Positions 1 through 7,080 of a DNA stretch of 64,000 nt are shown here, in pieces. The notes beneath the pieces are model-generated. The model was not told the origin of the DNA and searched no databases. It saw only the letters and a list, made by a program, of their open reading frames with translations. The first letter of the stretch is position 1. The number at the start of each line of letters is the position of its first letter. The stretch lies in NCBI GenBank assembly GCA_035307385.1, contig DATGID010000079.1, forward strand, positions 186,001-250,000, in the 5' to 3' direction. Position numbers and translations under genes: made by a program. The DNA comes from DATBHW01 sp035307385. Lineage in GTDB: Bacteria; Chloroflexota; Ktedonobacteria; Ktedonobacterales; DATBGS01.

Positions 1-142
1 GCGCCGCCGGGTGCGTGCCTGCGATGACCAGGGCCAGACGCGCCCGGCGGCTGTGCGCGGCGCGATACTCCTGCGCGCGCGCTTGTAATTCGGCTTTAAT
101 GCGCGCATCGAGCGCGCGGCTATCCAATAATGCTGCTGGCAT
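1..142 (-). CDS. folD: FolD, N-terminal fragment (runs off the window)
   Basis: Only the first 47 codons are in the window. The protein begins MPAALLDSRALDARIKAEL and continues to a segment reading LALVIAGTHPAA, which is the N-terminal pattern of the bifunctional methylenetetrahydrofolate dehydrogenase/cyclohydrolase (family members typically read like ALVxVGxxPAS here). The enzyme interconverts methylene-, methenyl- and formyl-tetrahydrofolate in the cytosol. The ATG at 142 is preceded on the reverse strand by GAGGGAAG at good spacing, and a promoter lies about 55 bases further upstream. The product of FolD feeds the formyl-methionyl-tRNA step encoded by fmt in this window. The catalytic Lys and the nucleotide-binding domain lie outside the window, so the call rests on a short N-terminus. 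Confidence 0.8.
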   Translation of the reverse strand, partial: MPAALLDSRALDARIKAELQARAQEYRAAHSRRARLALVIAGTHPAA

Positions 143-195
143 GGGCGTTCTTCCCTCGGCTGAAGGTGCTTTCATCTACAATGCTGCTCCCCGTC

Positions 196-225
196 AGTAT
201 AGGCGCATGATGCCGCCTCTCGCAA
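196..225 (-). promoter_or_regulatory. Putative vegetative promoter of folD
   Basis: On the reverse strand TTGCGA (225-220) and TATACT (201-196) are separated by 18 bases. The -10 box matches the consensus well apart from one base; the -35 is weaker. It points at folD, whose start codon is at 142. Confidence 0.5.
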
Positions 226-345
226 GGCCAGCAAAACGGGCGCAGAAGGAGCAAACGAGCACGTGAAAGGTTCGATGATGGCACGCTTATTGCTAATAGC
301 GAGTCAAGGTTTCACTGACCAGTAGTTAGTGTGTCGTTAGGTAGG

Positions 346-372
346 CAGCGGGCGCAAAGCAGACGCCCGCTG
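346..372 (+). promoter_or_regulatory. Stem-loop in the leader of the KGG gene
   Basis: CAGCGGGCG and CGCCCGCTG form a perfect 9-bp stem with a 9-base loop. It ends 38 bases before the KGG start codon at 411 and has no U-tract, so it is more likely an mRNA leader structure than a terminator. I see no clear promoter boxes nearby. Confidence 0.35.
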
Positions 373-410
373 AACATGCGCCACAGCGCGCAGGAAGGAA
401 TCAGGGTTTT

Positions 411-761
411 ATGGCAAAGGAAATGCGCGACGGGCACGCAATCACGACTGTTGTTGAGGCAGGTCGCAAGGGTGGTCGCACGGTCAAAGAGAAGTATGGC
501 CCCGTCTTTTATGCGCAGATTGGGAAGAAGGGCGGCCAGGCCATCGCGCTGGAGCGCGGGCCTGGGTACTACTCTGAGATCGGCAAGAAGGGCGGCGAAG
601 CTGTCCGCGAGCGCCACGGGTCACTATTTTTCTCCGAGATCGGCAAGAAGGGTGGCGAGGCGGTCAAGACCAAACATGGCCCCGATTACTATTCCCGCAT
701 TGGGAAAAAGGGTGGCGAAGCGCCACGCCGGACTGATCGGCGTCAACTGGGTGAGTTGTAG
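411..761 (+). CDS. KGG-repeat stress-induced protein
   Basis: A 116-residue soluble protein made almost entirely of about five copies of a 25-residue unit centred on IGKKGGEA, with the intervening part reading like KHGPDYYSR. This is the KGG repeat family (Pfam KGG, related to fungal conidiation protein Con-10 and to E. coli YciG-type proteins), which is usually induced by stress or stationary phase; the biochemical role is unknown. The units are highly basic and glycine-rich and probably disordered. ATG at 411 follows GGAAGGAA at about 11 bases. The last unit is cut short and replaced by a charged tail (RRTDRRQLGEL). It stands alone between folD (reverse) and rpoN. Family assignment is firm, function is not known. 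Confidence 0.85.
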   Translation: MAKEMRDGHAITTVVEAGRKGGRTVKEKYGPVFYAQIGKKGGQAIALERGPGYYSEIGKKGGEAVRERHGSLFFSEIGKKGGEAVKTKHGPDYYSRIGKKGGEAPRRTDRRQLGEL

Positions 762-815
762 CCGCCCGGGACCATTTGCTTTTCTATTTGCGCGAACCAA
801 AGCAATAGAAAGTGC

Positions 816-856
816 GCCAACGAGAGTACGCGCAAGGGAGCGCTGCTCTCGTTGGC
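816..856 (+). terminator. Stem-loop after the KGG gene
   Basis: GCCAACGAGAG and CTCTCGTTGGC form a perfect 11-bp stem around a 19-base loop, 55 bases after the KGG stop codon. There is no U-run behind it, so it may stabilise the transcript end rather than terminate on its own. Confidence 0.4.
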
Positions 857-972
857 ATCCTCTTACTCCGCTCCTCCGCTTTTGTGTATTCCTCTTGCCT
901 GGCTGCGCCGTCGGGATGCTTGGATGCAGTCCAGATGAGGACATGGATGAAGCTGATTTCCCTGGTTGAGTT

Positions 973-988
973 TGGCACGGATTTTGCG
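973..988 (+). promoter_or_regulatory. Sigma-54 promoter (-24/-12) in front of rpoN
   Basis: The sequence TGGCACGGATTTTGCG matches the sigma-54 consensus TGGCACR-N4-TTGC exactly, with GG and GC separated by the required 12 bases. The predicted transcription start is near base 999, giving a short leader of about 43 bases before the rpoN ATG at 1042. The arrangement implies that rpoN is transcribed at least in part by its own product and so needs an enhancer-binding activator; no activator gene is in the window. Confidence 0.7.
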
Positions 989-1041
989 TCCTGCCAAATG
1001 GTTGGTACATTCCGCTTACCCACAAGGGAGGAGCCTCACCC

Positions 1042-2472
1042 ATGTCTATGGACTTGAACCAGATGTATGCCCCGGTGCAGGTCCAACGTGCGTCTCCGCA
1101 GCTTGTCGCTGCTAACCATATTCTGGCGTTGTCCTCAGCCGAATTGCAGTCCTTGATCAACAAGGAGATGGCTGAGAATCCGGCGCTCGAAATGGAAGAG
1201 AACCAGATTTGTCCGACCTGTGGCCGTACCCTTCAAGGGACGGTTTGCCCGAATTGCGTATCGCTTTCACCCTCTTCGCAGCAAATTTCGGACCGCGATG
1301 ATTTCATTGATGATGCCGCGCTCTGGCAGTATCAATCATCGGGAGGCACAGGGGAAGACGAAGAATTTGACCCGACGACGCATGTCCCTGCACAGATGAG
1401 TCTTGCTGAACATCTCACCCTTTCCCTTCAGGCTCAGTTACCTTCCGCCGACGCGCAGTTGATTGAGTATCTGGTGGGCAATCTGGATGATGATGGTTTA
1501 TTACGTTGTACCGTTGATGAAGTCGTTGGCCTGTTTGATGTGTCGCCGGAGCGCGTTGAGCGCGCCATCGTGCACCTGCAAGCCATGGAACCCATTGGAG
1601 TCGGCGCGCGTGATGTACGCGAATGCCTGCTCATTCAGTTACGCTATGTCGAAGCGCAAGGGTTGGAACAGGCGTACGCCTATGAGATCATCGACCGCTA
1701 CCTCACCCAACTGAGCGAGCACAAGTACGGCCAGATCGCTGCGCAATTGGGGATTACCAGCGAGATGGTGCATCAGGTCAGCGAGTTTATCAAGCGCAAC
1801 CTCAACCCCTATCCTGCGCGCGGCTACCTGGGGACGCATCTGGGAGACAGCGGCGAACACACCGCCCACGTAATGCCCGATGTGATTATTAGCCGTCGCC
1901 CGGTCTATGGCGGGTATCTCTACGATGTGGAAGTCGTCGAATCCAAGCGTTTTTATCTGCATGTCAGCCCCTCGTATTCACAGTTGTATGGCGAAGTCAG
2001 TGGTCGCCATTCCATGCTGACCGAAGACGAGCGCCGCCACATTCAGCAATATGTGTCGCGCGCCAAGCTCTTCATTGCCAACATCAACCAGCGCCGTCAA
2101 ACGCTGTATAAGATCACGCGCTGCCTGGTCGAGCTTCAGAACGAATTTCTGGATCAAGGCATCCGACACCTGCGCCCGCTGACCCGCGCGCGCGTCGCGT
2201 CCGAACTGGGCATGCACGAATCAACCGTCAGCCGCGCCACGGCTGCCAAGTTCGTGATGCTGCCCAACCGCGAGGTCATCCCATTCAGCAATTTCTTTGT
2301 CGCAAACCTCAGCGTCAAGGATGTCATCAAAGACTTGATCGGCCACGAACTGACTCCGCTGACCGATCAGGAACTGGCCGATATGCTCTGTGATCGTGGC
2401 ATTCAGGTGGCGCGCCGCACCGTCGCCAAGTATCGTGAGCAATTGGGAATCCTGCCCTCTTCGCTGCGTTGA
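1042..2472 (+). CDS. rpoN: RNA polymerase sigma-54 factor with an extra zinc ribbon
   Basis: A 476-residue sigma-54 factor that directs RNA polymerase to -24/-12 promoters and needs ATP-dependent activators to melt DNA. The N-terminus has the glutamine/leucine-rich region I (about 1-50). Core-binding helices follow from about 115, and the C-terminal DNA-binding domain carries the RpoN box ARRTVAKYRE at 457-466, identical to the family consensus. Between region I and the core-binding domain sits CPTC-x8-CPNC (Cys57, 60, 69, 72), a zinc-ribbon knuckle that canonical proteins such as the E. coli factor do not have. ATG at 1042 is preceded by AAGGGAGGAG. A sigma-54 promoter lies upstream and an intrinsic terminator downstream, so the gene is monocistronic. 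Confidence 0.95.
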   Translation: MSMDLNQMYAPVQVQRASPQLVAANHILALSSAELQSLINKEMAENPALEMEENQICPTCGRTLQGTVCPNCVSLSPSSQQISDRDDFIDDAALWQYQSSGGTGEDEEFDPTTHVPAQMSLAEHLTLSLQAQLPSADAQLIEYLVGNLDDDGLLRCTVDEVVGLFDVSPERVERAIVHLQAMEPIGVGARDVRECLLIQLRYVEAQGLEQAYAYEIIDRYLTQLSEHKYGQIAAQLGITSEMVHQVSEFIKRNLNPYPARGYLGTHLGDSGEHTAHVMPDVIISRRPVYGGYLYDVEVVESKRFYLHVSPSYSQLYGEVSGRHSMLTEDERRHIQQYVSRAKLFIANINQRRQTLYKITRCLVELQNEFLDQGIRHLRPLTRARVASELGMHESTVSRATAAKFVMLPNREVIPFSNFFVANLSVKDVIKDLIGHELTPLTDQELADMLCDRGIQVARRTVAKYREQLGILPSSLR

Positions 2473-2510
2473 AGGGCTACAGGATTTTTCTTCTTTCTTC
2501 GTACATCAGA

Positions 2511-2547
2511 CCGAGGGGAGCAGATACCTGCTCCCCTCGGTAATTTT
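2511..2547 (+). terminator. Intrinsic terminator of rpoN
   Basis: CCGAGGGGAGCAG pairs perfectly with CTGCTCCCCTCGG (13 bp, 4-base loop) and is followed by TAATTTT. It begins 39 bases after the rpoN stop. Confidence 0.85.
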
Positions 2548-2662
2548 ACGGAAGCGCTCTTCTTGCTTCCTGGTCTCCGGGCGTGCTATCATGCGCTTGA
2601 GCGTGTCGCGGCTCTGAATGTATCGGCGCTGCGTCGCTCATTTGTGCCAGGGGTGTGTTGTG

Positions 2663-2893
2663 ATGAATCAAATCGATGCGGGAGACCCAAAGATGCAGCA
2701 GGTATCCTCGCCACAGGTTGCCGGAGGCGGGGCCGTGCGCTCTGAACCTATCCAGAAAACTGTCCAACCACCGCGTGCTTCAGCCCGGCGTGAGCAACCC
2801 TGCCCACAATGCGGCCATCCCATGAGCGACCTGAAGGGTGGACATGAGGCTATCTGCCGCAATTGCGGCTTTAAGGATAGCTGCTGCTACTAA
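2663..2893 (+). CDS. Small zinc-ribbon-type protein with a Cys-rich tail
   Basis: A 76-residue hypothetical protein. Residues 1-45 are low-complexity and rich in Gln, Pro and Ala. The C-terminal 30 residues contain CPQCGHPM and then CRNCGFKDSCCY at the very end, so two CxxC knuckles that could bind one zinc plus a vicinal Cys pair just before the terminal Tyr. This tail resembles the C-terminal zinc-finger and shuttle cysteines of B12-dependent ribonucleotide reductase, but the catalytic domain is absent. I chose ATG 2663 because GGGGTG lies 7 bases upstream. It precedes the Ca2+/H+ exchanger gene by 30 bases and may be co-transcribed. Function unknown. Confidence 0.7.
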   Translation: MNQIDAGDPKMQQVSSPQVAGGGAVRSEPIQKTVQPPRASARREQPCPQCGHPMSDLKGGHEAICRNCGFKDSCCY

Positions 2894-2923
2894 TCCCCGC
2901 AGGGAAGGTGGAGAGACCCTGTT

Positions 2924-4171
2924 ATGGCACGCTGGTTATATTGGCTTCTGCTGGCTGTTCCCCTGGCGTTACTGGCTCACTTTCTGAACTGGTCTGAAAT
3001 CGTGGTGTTCATTGCCTCCGCGATTGGCCTCATTCCCCTGGCTGGATTAATCGGGCAGGCCACCGAGGAGCTTGCCGAGCATGTTGGCCCGCTGGTGGGC
3101 GGCTTGCTCAACGCGACCTTTGGCAATGCCCCGGAACTGATTATTGGCATTGCGGCCTTGAATGCCGGATTGCTGGATGTCGTGCGCGCCTCGATCACCG
3201 GCTCTATCATTGGCAATACGCTGCTGGTGCTGGGGACGGCGCTGCTGGTGGGTGGCTGGCGCAACGGGCGACAATATTTCGATGCGCGCAATGCCGGGCA
3301 ATATGCCTCAATGCTGGCCCTGGCGGTCGTTGGCCTGGTCTTGCCCGCGCTGGCGAATACCTTTGGCTTTTCGAGCACAGGAGGGCAGCCTGGCACGCAC
3401 CACGTCAATATCGACGCGGTGAGCATCGCCTTTTCGGTGATCTTGCTTATCAGCTATATTGCCTATCTGGCCTATACCGTCTTTCACGTGCGCGACAGGG
3501 TTCGGCCTGCACCGGAGGATGAGCGCGAGGGCGACGTTCCGGCTCCAGAGGAAGATGGGCCGCCGCTGGTGCCTCCCAGCGCCGCGCTTGCAGAAGAGCA
3601 GCAGCAAGAGTTAGCGCAGGAAGCCGCCGCGCAGGTCAAATCTCCCGCCTCGACGCCGCTGGCTGCCAACGCAAAGCCTGCTGCCGCAGAGACGAGTGCG
3701 CGGAAGCGCGTTGCGATGCAGGAGCTTTGGCGTCCGGTGGTGGTGCTGGCGGCGGCAACCGTTGCCACGGCCATTGTCAGCGAACTGCTGGTTGGCGCGA
3801 TTGAGCCGGTGACCGCGCAGTTTGGCTGGTCGCAAATCTTCGTTGGCCTGATTATCGTGCCCATCGTGGGCAATGCCGCCGAACACTCCAGCGCCATTCA
3901 GATGGCTTTGAAAGATCGCGTCGATGTCAGCATGGCGATTACGGCAGGCTCTTCCATTCAGGTGGCCCTGCTGGTTGCGCCAGTGTTGGTGCTGGTCAGC
4001 TTTCCGCTGGGGCAGACGCTGGACCTGCTCTTCAAGCCACTCGAACTGGTGATCTTTGGTCTGGCGACTTTCCTCTTCCCATTAATCAGTCTGGATGGCG
4101 AATCAACCTGGCTGGAGGGCCTCTTGTTGCTCTCCTTCTATCTGATGGTTGGGGTCATCGCCTTTTTCTGA
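2924..4171 (+). CDS. cax: Ca2+/H+ exchanger (CaCA/CAX family)
   Basis: A 415-residue inner-membrane cation/proton antiporter. It has two homologous halves of about five membrane helices each. The first repeat carries the signature GLLNATFGNAPELI (about residues 60-75) and the second the matching VGNAAEHSSAIQMAL (about 325-340); the acidic residues in these alpha-repeats bind Ca2+. A hydrophilic, Glu/Pro/Ala-rich loop of about 80 residues joins the halves, which is longer than in many bacterial CAX proteins. The family exports Ca2+ in exchange for H+. ATG 2924 is preceded by GGAAGGTGGAGAGA. The stop at 4171 lies 31 bases before the NlpC/P60 gene, suggesting co-transcription. Confidence 0.93.
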   Translation: MARWLYWLLLAVPLALLAHFLNWSEIVVFIASAIGLIPLAGLIGQATEELAEHVGPLVGGLLNATFGNAPELIIGIAALNAGLLDVVRASITGSIIGNTLLVLGTALLVGGWRNGRQYFDARNAGQYASMLALAVVGLVLPALANTFGFSSTGGQPGTHHVNIDAVSIAFSVILLISYIAYLAYTVFHVRDRVRPAPEDEREGDVPAPEEDGPPLVPPSAALAEEQQQELAQEAAAQVKSPASTPLAANAKPAAAETSARKRVAMQELWRPVVVLAAATVATAIVSELLVGAIEPVTAQFGWSQIFVGLIIVPIVGNAAEHSSAIQMALKDRVDVSMAITAGSSIQVALLVAPVLVLVSFPLGQTLDLLFKPLELVIFGLATFLFPLISLDGESTWLEGLLLLSFYLMVGVIAFF

Positions 4172-4202
4172 AACAAATCTGTTGAAAGGGCCGGGTGAGA
4201 TT

Positions 4203-5039
4203 ATGACGCGAGCAGCAATTTGCGTGGGCGTGGCCGATGTGCGCGCCGAGCCGGATGCTGCATCCGAGTTGGTGACTCAGGCGCTGCTGGGCGCGCAGGC
4301 TGAGCCTGGCCCGCTTCGTGACGGCTGGCAATGGGTGCGGCTGGTGGATTATGAAGGCTGGGTGCGCGCCGATCATCTGGCCTCGCCACCGTCAGGCGCG
4401 CGAGATGCAGCGAGCGATGAGGTGGTTGTCGTGACTGCGCTGGCCGCGCCGCTCTTTCAGGCTGAAGAGGGCGCGGCACAGCGCGAGACCATCTATTGCT
4501 CATCAGTGCTGCCCCTGGCGCATGCATCAAATGGGGATGAACGTCTGGCCGTCGCGCTGCCTGGCGGCCACATTGGCTGGGTGCGCGCTTCCGATGTGCT
4601 TGTGCGCCCGCCAGGGGAGCCGTTCCCGCGTCGTGATGTGAACTTTGTGCTTGAGACGGCGCGGCGTTTCCTGGGGACGCCGTATCTCTGGGGCGGCGTG
4701 ACCAGGCAGGGCGTCGATTGCAGCGGCTTCGTGCAGCTTTGTTACCGCATGGCAGGCTATACCTTGCCCCGCGATGCTCGCCAGCAGATTGCTGCCCTTG
4801 CCACGGAGCCGGAGGGTGAGCCAGAACCCGGCGATCTGCTCTTCTTCGCCAGGGAGGGGCGCATCATTCATGTAGCCATCTCGCTGGGCGCTGGCGAACT
4901 GCTGCACGCCGAAGGTGTCACCTGGAACAAAGTGATTCACCAGAGTATGAATCCTCGCCACGCGGAGCGCTACAATCATCGTCTGGTGGAGTTGTATTGC
5001 GGCGCGCGCCGGGTGATTGGCGCAGAAGTGGAGGGATAA
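4203..5039 (+). CDS. NlpC/P60 endopeptidase with SH3-like domains
   Basis: A 278-residue cell-wall hydrolase predicted to cleave the gamma-D-glutamyl-diamino acid bond in peptidoglycan stem peptides. Residues 1-60 and about 75-140 are two bacterial SH3-like domains (WVRLVDYEGWVRADHL and GHIGWVRASDVL). The NlpC/P60 domain occupies about 150-270 and shows the catalytic Cys in GVDCSGFVQ and the His in RIIHVAI. No signal peptide is visible, which is typical of YkfC-like NlpC/P60 enzymes that act on recycled peptides in the cytosol. ATG 4203 was chosen because the sequence from there starts the first SH3 domain and GGGTGAG lies just upstream. Confidence 0.9.
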   Translation: MTRAAICVGVADVRAEPDAASELVTQALLGAQAEPGPLRDGWQWVRLVDYEGWVRADHLASPPSGARDAASDEVVVVTALAAPLFQAEEGAAQRETIYCSSVLPLAHASNGDERLAVALPGGHIGWVRASDVLVRPPGEPFPRRDVNFVLETARRFLGTPYLWGGVTRQGVDCSGFVQLCYRMAGYTLPRDARQQIAALATEPEGEPEPGDLLFFAREGRIIHVAISLGAGELLHAEGVTWNKVIHQSMNPRHAERYNHRLVELYCGARRVIGAEVEG

Positions 5040-5041
5040 GC

Positions 5042-5566
5042 GTGTCGGTTTTGCCCTATCAAGGAAAGTGGCCGATCATCGCGCCTGACGTCTTCATTGC
5101 CGAGGGCGCGATGATTATTGGCGACGTGACCATTGGCGCAGGAGCCAGCGTATGGTATAACGCGGTGGTGCGCGGCGATATTGCGCCCATCAGAATTGGT
5201 CGCCGCACCAACATTCAGGATAACTGTACGCTGCACGTCGATGATGGCGCGCCCTGCGTAATTGGCGATGAATGCAGCATCGGGCATGGCGCGGTGGTGC
5301 ATGGGGCCACGCTGGGCAACCGCGTGCTGATTGCCATGAATGCTGTCGTCCTGTCGCATGCGGAGATCGGTTCGGAGGCAATGATCGGAGCCTGCGCCCT
5401 GGTGGGGGAGCGCAAGCAGTTACCAGGCGGGTCGCTCTATGTCGGCATCCCCGCGAAAGCGCTGCGGGCGCTCAGCGATGCCGAGCGCGACGACCTGCCC
5501 GATCGCGCCGCGCGCTATTATCGCTATGCCGCCGAACATCGCGCCTCGCAGGGGCAGAAACCTTAA
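5042..5566 (+). CDS. Gamma-class carbonic anhydrase-like hexapeptide protein
   Basis: A 174-residue left-handed beta-helix protein of the YrdA/PaaY gamma-carbonic-anhydrase-like family. Hexapeptide repeats run from about residue 15 to 135. The zinc-binding histidines are recognisable in NCTLHVDDG, CSIGHGAVVHG and the spacing between them, and the conserved SVWYNAVVRGD segment is present. Members are trimeric, and many have weak or no CO2 hydration activity. GTG at 5042 is chosen because GGAGGG is 4-5 bases upstream and only two bases separate it from the NlpC/P60 stop, so the two are translationally coupled. The end overlaps the convergent cdd gene by four bases. Confidence 0.9.
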   Translation: MSVLPYQGKWPIIAPDVFIAEGAMIIGDVTIGAGASVWYNAVVRGDIAPIRIGRRTNIQDNCTLHVDDGAPCVIGDECSIGHGAVVHGATLGNRVLIAMNAVVLSHAEIGSEAMIGACALVGERKQLPGGSLYVGIPAKALRALSDAERDDLPDRAARYYRYAAEHRASQGQKP

Positions 5567-5967
5567 TCGTGAGAGCGTTCCAAAGCGAAAGCGAAGGGCA
5601 GCAAATCATCGAGAGCGAATTCGCGTTCGATGCCGTCAATATAAATCGCTGCGTGCGGGGCCAGATCGGCAATCCATTGGCGACACGCCCCGCAGGGCAC
5701 ACGCTCACTTGCGCCAGCTTCCGGGCGCGCGTCGATGCAGGCCACAGCGATATGGGTAATGGGGCCAGCGCCCGCCGTCACAGCGGCAGCCAACGCCGCG
5801 CGTTCGGCGCAAAGGGTCAGCCCATAGCTGGAAATCTCGATATTGACGCCAGTAAAGATGCGCTCACCGGCTTTCAGCGCCGCGCCGACGCGAAAATGAG
5901 AATAGCGGCTGTGGGCATGTGTGGCGACTTCGCGCGCCTGCTGTAAAAGCGCCTCACGTTCATTCAT
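5563..5967 (-). CDS. cdd: Cytidine deaminase
   Basis: A 134-residue homotetrameric-type cytidine deaminase converting (deoxy)cytidine to (deoxy)uridine in pyrimidine salvage. It has the substrate segment FRVGAAL, the catalytic TLCAERAAL motif (zinc Cys plus the Glu proton shuttle) and the second zinc motif PCGACRQ. Length equals the usual 130-135 residues of the family. ATG 5967 follows AGGAGTACATTGC. The gene converges with the gamma-carbonic anhydrase gene and is divergent from fmt, with no obvious partner. Confidence 0.95.
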   Translation of the reverse strand: MNEREALLQQAREVATHAHSRYSHFRVGAALKAGERIFTGVNIEISSYGLTLCAERAALAAAVTAGAGPITHIAVACIDARPEAGASERVPCGACRQWIADLAPHAAIYIDGIEREFALDDLLPFAFALERSHD

Positions 5968-6087
5968 GCAATGTACTCCTCTGCTGCGCTGATCGTGCCT
6001 GCATTGGCTTCGGGTGCTCCAGTATAGCCCACCAGGACACACAGAACAAGCCGAGCAACATTGCCAAGCCAAGGATGATGAACACCG

Positions 6088-7080
6088 ATGCGATTGATCT
6101 TTATGGGAACACCCCAGTTTGCCGTCCCGACGCTGGAAGCGCTGGTTGAAACCTCCGTTCCTGGGCGGCTGGCTCCTGAAGGCGTGGAAATCGTGAGTGT
6201 CGTCACGCGCCCGGACAAGCCCTCCGGGCGTGGGCAGGGGGTGGTGCGCTCGCCCGTAAAAGAGCAGGCGCAGGCGTTGGGCCTGCCCGTCTGGCAGCCG
6301 GGACCGCTGCGCCGTCCGGAAAATCTCGAAGAACTGCGACGACTTGCGCCGGATGTGATTGTCGTGGCGGCTTTTGGGCAGATTCTGCGGCGCGAAGTCT
6401 TGGAACTGCCGCGCTTCCGCTGCCTCAATGTCCATGCCTCGCTGCTGCCGCGCCATCGCGGCGCGTCGCCCATTACCGCCTCGATTCTGGCGGGCGACGC
6501 GGAGGCAGGCGTCACCATCATGCTCATGGATGAGGGGCTGGATACCGGGCCGATGCTGGCGCAGCGCTCCATTCCCATTGCCCCTGATGACACCACCGGC
6601 AGCCTGACCGGAAAGCTCAGCCATCTGGGGGCGGAACTGCTGCTGGAAACCTTGCCGCGCTGGGTTGCCGGAACCATCACGCCACAGCCCCAGGATGACG
6701 CGCAGGCCACGCACACTGGTCTACTGAAAAAAGAGGATGGCATCATCGATTGGCAACTGCCTGCCGAAGTGTTGGCACGTCAAGTGCGCGCCTATATTCC
6801 CTGGCCGGGTGCTTCGACGACCTGGCGCGGCAAAATGCTCAAGATTCAGCAGGCCACCGCGTTGGAACCGGAGCCAGCAGCGCCAACGGAAGCGGCTGAG
6901 CCAGCAGGCAAAGCCAGCCTGCGCGGCATCGCTGGCGCCAAGTCGCTGCTGGTGCGCTGCGGCCAGGGCTACTTGCGGCTGGAGGTGATACAATTAGAGG
7001 GGAAGCGCGCCATGAGCGCTGATGAATTTGTACGCGGCCAAGCCGCCATCATTGGAGACACCCTGGGAAATCATGCTTGA
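6088..7080 (+). CDS. fmt: Methionyl-tRNA formyltransferase
   Basis: A 330-residue cytosolic enzyme that transfers a formyl group from 10-formyl-tetrahydrofolate to Met-tRNAfMet for translation initiation. The N-terminus MRLIFMGTPQFAVPTLEAL is diagnostic, and NVHASLLPRHRGASPI contains the catalytic Asn and His with the conserved SLLPRxRG segment; GLDTGPML follows. The C-terminal domain with the tRNA-binding fold spans about 210-330. The stop codon overlaps the rlmN start by eight bases, so the two are translationally coupled. folD, which makes its cofactor, starts at the left window edge. Confidence 0.96.
   Translation: MRLIFMGTPQFAVPTLEALVETSVPGRLAPEGVEIVSVVTRPDKPSGRGQGVVRSPVKEQAQALGLPVWQPGPLRRPENLEELRRLAPDVIVVAAFGQILRREVLELPRFRCLNVHASLLPRHRGASPITASILAGDAEAGVTIMLMDEGLDTGPMLAQRSIPIAPDDTTGSLTGKLSHLGAELLLETLPRWVAGTITPQPQDDAQATHTGLLKKEDGIIDWQLPAEVLARQVRAYIPWPGASTTWRGKMLKIQQATALEPEPAAPTEAAEPAGKASLRGIAGAKSLLVRCGQGYLRLEVIQLEGKRAMSADEFVRGQAAIIGDTLGNHA

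Noticed and set aside
331..969. Long forward frame of 212 codons over the KGG gene and its downstream region
   Set aside because: It is rich in Arg/Ser/Ala and lies out of frame over the recognisable KGG repeats; it has no family similarity and is a shadow frame.
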